Source of the DNA: Atriophallophorus winterbourni
Lineage: Eukaryota; Platyhelminthes; Trematoda; Plagiorchiida; Microphallidae
Length of the DNA stretch: 64,000 nucleotides
NCBI GenBank assembly: GCA_013407085.1
Contig: JACCGJ010005442.1
Coordinates: 62,001 to 126,000 of the forward strand
Direction: 5' to 3'
Below are positions 60,791 through 64,000 of this stretch, one piece after another. The notes beneath the pieces were generated by a model, which saw nothing but the letters and a program-made list of their open reading frames with translations, made no database searches and had not been told where the DNA came from. How positions within the stretch are numbered: the first letter of the stretch is position 1; each line of letters opens with the position of its first letter. Made by a program: the position numbers and the translations under genes.

Positions 60791-60814
60791 CGGTTTCGTG
60801 TTCATTGCATTCAT
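60791..60814 (-). CDS. Unique 24-nt micro-exon (ECNEHET)
   Basis: Acceptor ctgtctataagag, donor gtgggg; 24 nt, phase 1-1, open, peptide ECNEHET between split codons. It lies between the 102-nt and 33-nt exon candidates in the correct order and phase, and the donor resembles that of class A. It occurs once, so there is no comparative support. Confidence 0.45.
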
Positions 60815-60991
60815 CTCTTATAGACAGTTTGATCAGAAAACGCTCGTACTTCCCATTTACTTCATTTTTTTCATTTCTCAGTTAATGTGGGAATAACAGT
60901 TGTATTGCGTACATTTTATGAATTATAACATTTTGAATTTGTTGTTTCAGGGATTGGAATTGAGAAAGCAATCTTTTTTGTGTACTTTCAC

Positions 60992-61093
60992 CCATTTCTT
61001 TCAAAAAGTTATCTACTTTGTTTTGAAATGACTGAATCAGATTTAAACCATGTTTAAATAACGCGGTAAATAAGATCAAAAATATGAAGCACG
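60992..61093 (-). CDS. Candidate 5' exon with signal-peptide-like core (102 nt)
   Basis: On the minus strand an acceptor ending ttaacag at 61094-61100 and a donor gtgaaagt just below 60992 bracket 102 nt, phase 1-1, open for 33 codons. The product begins CFIFLILFTALFKHG, a hydrophobic stretch like a signal-peptide core, followed by an amphipathic segment (LNLIQSFQNKVDNFLKEM). No in-frame ATG lies in the exon: a TGA sits four codons before the hydrophobic run, so a start codon must come from an upstream exon I could not identify. If the donor is not used, the frame stays open to a TAA near 60884. The segment is not part of the repeated array. Confidence 0.45.
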
Positions 61094-62035
61094 CTGTTAA
61101 TCACCGTTTCTTGAACCGTTATTCAATATTTATACATTTGACACATGTGGTCTAAGTATATGGAGCAAAATGCTTATTAATATCTGCATGAAATATAAAA
61201 AGGTTAAATGTGTAAAACTTAGTTTCTGTACAGTTGGAATTCGAGAGCACATAATTTATCAGGTTTCTTAGCAATTCAGAAAGACAGACGTTATTACAGT
61301 TTGGTGAATAGACACACTGCTTCAGAAAAGATTTTTCTCAAACAATCCAAAACTCGCTGTGTTTATTTTGTGTGACTAGAAGCAACATTTTATTTTGCTC
61401 TCTACATCTATATATATGACGAATAATTTCCTTGTTCGGATTGTTTAAAATTTTTATAGGTGCCATTTCTGAGACCATTAATAATAAAGAGCTGAAATAT
61501 ATCCAATTTTTCAGAGTAACTCTCGTAATTTATCTTCGGAAATATACTATGACTTTTTTAGAATACGTGATTGTCAATCTTTCTAATAAAGCTTTTATAT
61601 CAATTAATTAGTAACGTTTTTACGTCGAAATATTGTCAGCTTTAATACCTCAATTGCACTTTGATTTTTTCATCATTTTCCATCCAAGAATCATTTATTG
61701 AATTTATTTTACTGAGTTTATATAAAGCAGGTAGTATATAATCAAAGGTTGACATTTTACGAGGTAGCCTGTTACGCATTGCTTACTCTGACTTTTTATG
61801 TAATATACTGCCTTGCCGAATATTCTTCTCGCATATTACCAAATGCGCTATATGAAAATGTATTTTACGCAATCGATTCGATTGTGTTCGGGACCGATCG
61901 TGTATCTATCATGAAAACATATTTCAGTGCAATCAGTTAGAGGATGTATTTGGATGCGTTAAATGAAGGTTATAGTCTGCTTATTCTCATCGACTTCGGC
62001 TCTTCTAATATTACACCGCTATCGGTGCTACACCA
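61094..62035. other. Probable 5' flank of the array gene
   Basis: Non-repeated. On the minus strand it should contain the first exon and promoter. A short minus frame at about 61193-61138 reads MQILISILLHIL, signal-peptide-like, but its possible donors are phase 0 and do not join the 102-nt exon in frame. A TATA-rich stretch (catatatatagatg) lies near 61410. No firm call. Confidence 0.3.
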
Positions 62036-62485
62036 GTGATCAATTCAGCTGGCTGTCTCGCGCAAAATGACAACGGCAAGATAAGAACAACGGTATATCG
62101 TAAGCCTATCGACACGGATGCCATTTTGAGATTCACATCTGCGCACCCCAAAAGGGTATTTCAGTCCATAGCAAAATCGCTATTCTACAAGGTTGACCGC
62201 CTCTGCAGCGATGATGCAGATAAGAGACGAGCTCATGAAGAAGTCAGTCGCCGACTTGCAAATCATGGGTACCCCAAGAGCTTAATTAAACGCCAATTGA
62301 ACCGAGTTAAATATCCGCAACCGAAGACGGAAAAGGTTTGGCGAGCTACGGTATCTCTACCGTATGTCAAAAGCGCCTCCGAAGGAATAAGTCGACTCTT
62401 GAATAGCGCAGGTATTAGAGTAACATATAAGGCAGGTAGAACTCTCCGCTCCGTATTAATGCATCTCAAAGATAAGACTCTTTAG
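62036..62485 (+). pseudogene. Penelope-like element, RT C-terminal linker region
   Basis: 149 codons reading NGKIRTTVYRKPIDTDAILRF, then HPKRVFQSIAKSLFYKVDRLC. The VYRKP..TD..L box and the following R..I..SL...R region are what lies between RT and endonuclease in Penelope-like proteins. The upstream RT core (FTN, AMGSP, YVDD) is not found to the left, so the element is 5' truncated. A one-base frame change separates it from the endonuclease frame that follows. Confidence 0.7.
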
Positions 62486-62486
62486 G

Positions 62487-62870
62487 TTGTGGACGAACTG
62501 CATCTACCAAATCAACTGCAAGGGTTGCGCGGGTGTTTACATTGGGCAAACGTCTAGAGAACTCTGCACTAGGTTAAACGAACACGGGAAACGAGTGGGA
62601 AAGCGACCCCGCAATCCCAGTGAATATCAATCACTGATTCGGGATTCGGCCCTAGCTGAACGCGTGCTAGACACTGGACACAGCGTAGATCTTGATAACG
62701 TGAAAGTGATAAGACGGGGTGTGAAATCTTATAGGGAAAGACTTCACGCCGAGGCTGTTGAAATAACAAAGGCTGGGGCGAATGCGGTGAACAAGGTGGA
62801 TGGGGCGGATATCTCAACAATCTGGCGTTCGGTTTTGCAGCGGATTAGGATTAACGAACATCACACCTAA
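62487..62870 (+). CDS. Penelope-like element GIY-YIG endonuclease domain
   Basis: 127 codons starting WTNCIYQINCKGCAGVYIGQT, then CTRLNEH. The CxxC-spaced cysteines directly before VYIGQT and the TRL.EH helix are the hallmark of the Penelope-clade GIY-YIG nuclease that nicks target DNA for retrotransposition. The rest includes DTGHSVDLDNVKVI and a Glu-containing C-terminal stretch. The nuclease part is open to the stop at 62870, but it is in the +1 frame relative to the linker upstream, so the element is probably inactive or carries a sequencing indel. Confidence 0.8.
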   Translation: MWTNCIYQINCKGCAGVYIGQTSRELCTRLNEHGKRVGKRPRNPSEYQSLIRDSALAERVLDTGHSVDLDNVKVIRRGVKSYRERLHAEAVEITKAGANAVNKVDGADISTIWRSVLQRIRINEHHT

Positions 62871-63044
62871 TACGCACATGATTACGTAAGCAGTGTGTCG
62901 GCATACGCTGACCTGAACAATTAATAAACAATTAGGGATGAACACAGCAATTAGGTGTGATCAATTATCTTGATCTCCCCTGTGTAGCTTAGTGAACTCA
63001 GGATTGGTCAAGAGAATGCCATTTATACCTGAACACTGTTCGTA

Positions 63045-63105
63045 CCGACACCCTTGGTCTGACGAAGCTTCTGTGTTCAGAAGCGAAACGTTACCAAAAA
63101 CTTAC
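63045..63105 (+). ncRNA. Hammerhead-ribozyme-like motif at the Penelope 3' end
   Basis: Core ctgacga at 63059-63065, perfect 7-bp hairpin gcttctg-tgtt-cagaagc at 63067-63084, then gaaa at 63085-63088. This is the CUGANGA / stem II / GAAA order of hammerhead ribozymes, which are reported in Penelope-like elements. One extra A precedes stem II, and I could not define a convincing stem III and cleavage triplet, so activity is uncertain. Confidence 0.5.
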
Positions 63106-63109
63106 TATA

Positions 63110-63690
63110 ACCGATTCATTGCAAATTCTATTTTCATGATTATGGACTCCCGATCGGTCTCGAATATATTCAAATACTTTGCTTCGCTTTAAATTATTGT
63201 GTAATATTCTGCAACACCGCATATGTTTGGTGCATATTCTTAAATGCCATATACAGGAATGTATTCCACCAAATTTATTTGAATGATATGAATCGAACGG
63301 AATATGTTTGGGACCGACGTTGTAATAATAGTGCAAAGAAATTTGTGTGAAATCGTTTGGAGAAGGTGTGCTGTACATAACTTAGAACCGATAAATATAC
63401 ATACGCTTCATAAAATAATACCCGATAGTTAGAGTTGTTTTCGTCAGTGTCAATTTGGTAAATGCATCCATGCATTGTATATATAACGTTGTAAGTGCAT
63501 GACAACAAAACGTTGACTAACGAGGGATATAGAATTTTATCACCGAGGAATCAACCGATGTATTTGCTGTAGTAATGTTATCCAACTGTGGTTAATAGGG
63601 TCCTGTTGAATCTCATCGTCACCATGGCTTATTCGTTCACTACGACTGATATTTTCATCAGGCATAGACAGAAAAAATTATTTTCAATGT
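63110..63690. other. Stretch with no supported gene
   Basis: Between the Penelope end and the satellite-like segment. Overlapping short frames on both strands show no recognisable domain or splice pattern. Confidence 0.4.
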
Positions 63691-63960
63691 GCTTTGAAAC
63701 AGTGAATAAATGGTTATACTTGAATGTCCCTGTTGTATAGGGTTCGTACAACAAACCACGCAAGCAGCCAGACACCGGTAGTGGAGTGTTATTTCAGTGA
63801 ATGTGCGCAACACATCACTCTGGTTTTTCTTAAGCGCCTTGAGTGATTGACGACGAATAACTATGTGATTCTCTGTTTGAACATTGTGGTTCGTTGTATG
63901 AATCCAATGCAACTGTGACATTCACATATAACCGTATTTATCATTTATCCACATGTTCAG
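63690..63960. repeat. Diverged relative of the 242-bp satellite unit
   Basis: Shares gctttgaaacagtg, tagggttcgtacaacaaacc and nearby segments with the array at 52-53.4 kb, partly rearranged. Confidence 0.6.
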
Positions 63961-64000
63961 GACTCACTGAACCTAATATTGCGGTCTCTAACTGATGACG

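Larger units (their letters stand above)
1..61093 (-). other. Giant micro-exon gene (MEG-like) array
   Basis: Inferred single transcription unit, or tandem series of units, on the minus strand. It holds about 55 intact micro-exons of 12 to 54 nt plus a 102-nt candidate 5' exon, with roughly 15 decayed copies. Exons start with two bases completing a codon and end with one base starting the next, so all introns are phase 1. Lengths are multiples of three, and no intact class A, B, D, E, F or G exon has a stop in that frame. Seven classes recur in fixed minus-strand order F-E-D-C-G-B-A. Schistosome MEGs (known family) encode secreted variable proteins from symmetric micro-exons; this array fits that plan but is unusually large. 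The 3' end is not in the window. One gene versus several cannot be settled from sequence alone. Confidence 0.75.

Noticed and set aside
62569..62820. 83-codon minus frame opposite the GIY-YIG domain
   Set aside because: Antisense shadow of the nuclease frame.
1..64000. CRISPR arrays, bacterial operons, tRNA or rRNA genes
   Set aside because: Repeats are long, intronic and splice-flanked; no tRNA cloverleaf or rRNA sequence was recognised. The content is eukaryotic.

Overview
The window is AT-rich, repeat-dense, intron-rich animal DNA. No long cellular ORF is present; the only long ORF belongs to a LINE. A schistosome-like blood fluke is the best guess. The basis is a Penelope-like element with a GIY-YIG endonuclease, CR1/Jockey-like and RTE LINE pieces, and above all dozens of tiny symmetric exons resembling the micro-exon genes (MEGs) described in schistosomes. 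No species-specific marker was found, so the organism is inferred.

The central content is a minus-strand micro-exon array spanning nearly the whole window (about 61.1 kb down to 0.3 kb, probably continuing past the left edge). By eye I find about 55 short exons flanked by AG acceptors and GT (once GC) donors. Almost all have a length divisible by three, and all enter and leave in phase 1 (two bases complete a codon, one base starts the next). They fall into seven recurring classes, named here A to G. In minus-strand order a full cassette is F (15-18 nt), E (51 nt), D (54 nt), C (36 nt), G (21 nt), B (24 or 42 nt), then one or more A (12, 18, 21 or 24 nt). Because every exon is 3n and phase 1-1, any subset can be skipped without breaking the frame, so one transcription unit could yield a very large set of short-peptide combinations.

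Layout: 0-17.7 kb holds A-class exons in a 2.83-kb tandem unit, one B-G-C cassette and a pogo-like transposon. 17.7-35.9 kb holds most B/G/C/D/E/F cassettes, including a 3.4-kb tandem duplication with an RTE fragment inside a D exon. 35.9-60 kb holds mainly A exons, with five co-duplicated Penelope fragments, a near-identical 1.09-kb duplication, a 2.2-kb duplication, a 242-bp satellite and a LINE. 60.6-61.1 kb holds three non-repeated exon candidates (33, 24 and 102 nt). The 102-nt one encodes a hydrophobic segment like a signal-peptide core, so this is probably the 5' end of the gene. 62.0-63.1 kb is a separate plus-strand Penelope element with a hammerhead-like motif.

The array appears to have grown by repeated segmental duplication of exon plus intron. 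Intronic flanks stay alignable while A-class exons differ in almost every residue, suggesting diversification of the peptide. Several copies have decayed (lost splice sites, stops, frameshifts). All exon calls come from reading splice signals and frames by eye; no transcript data were available.
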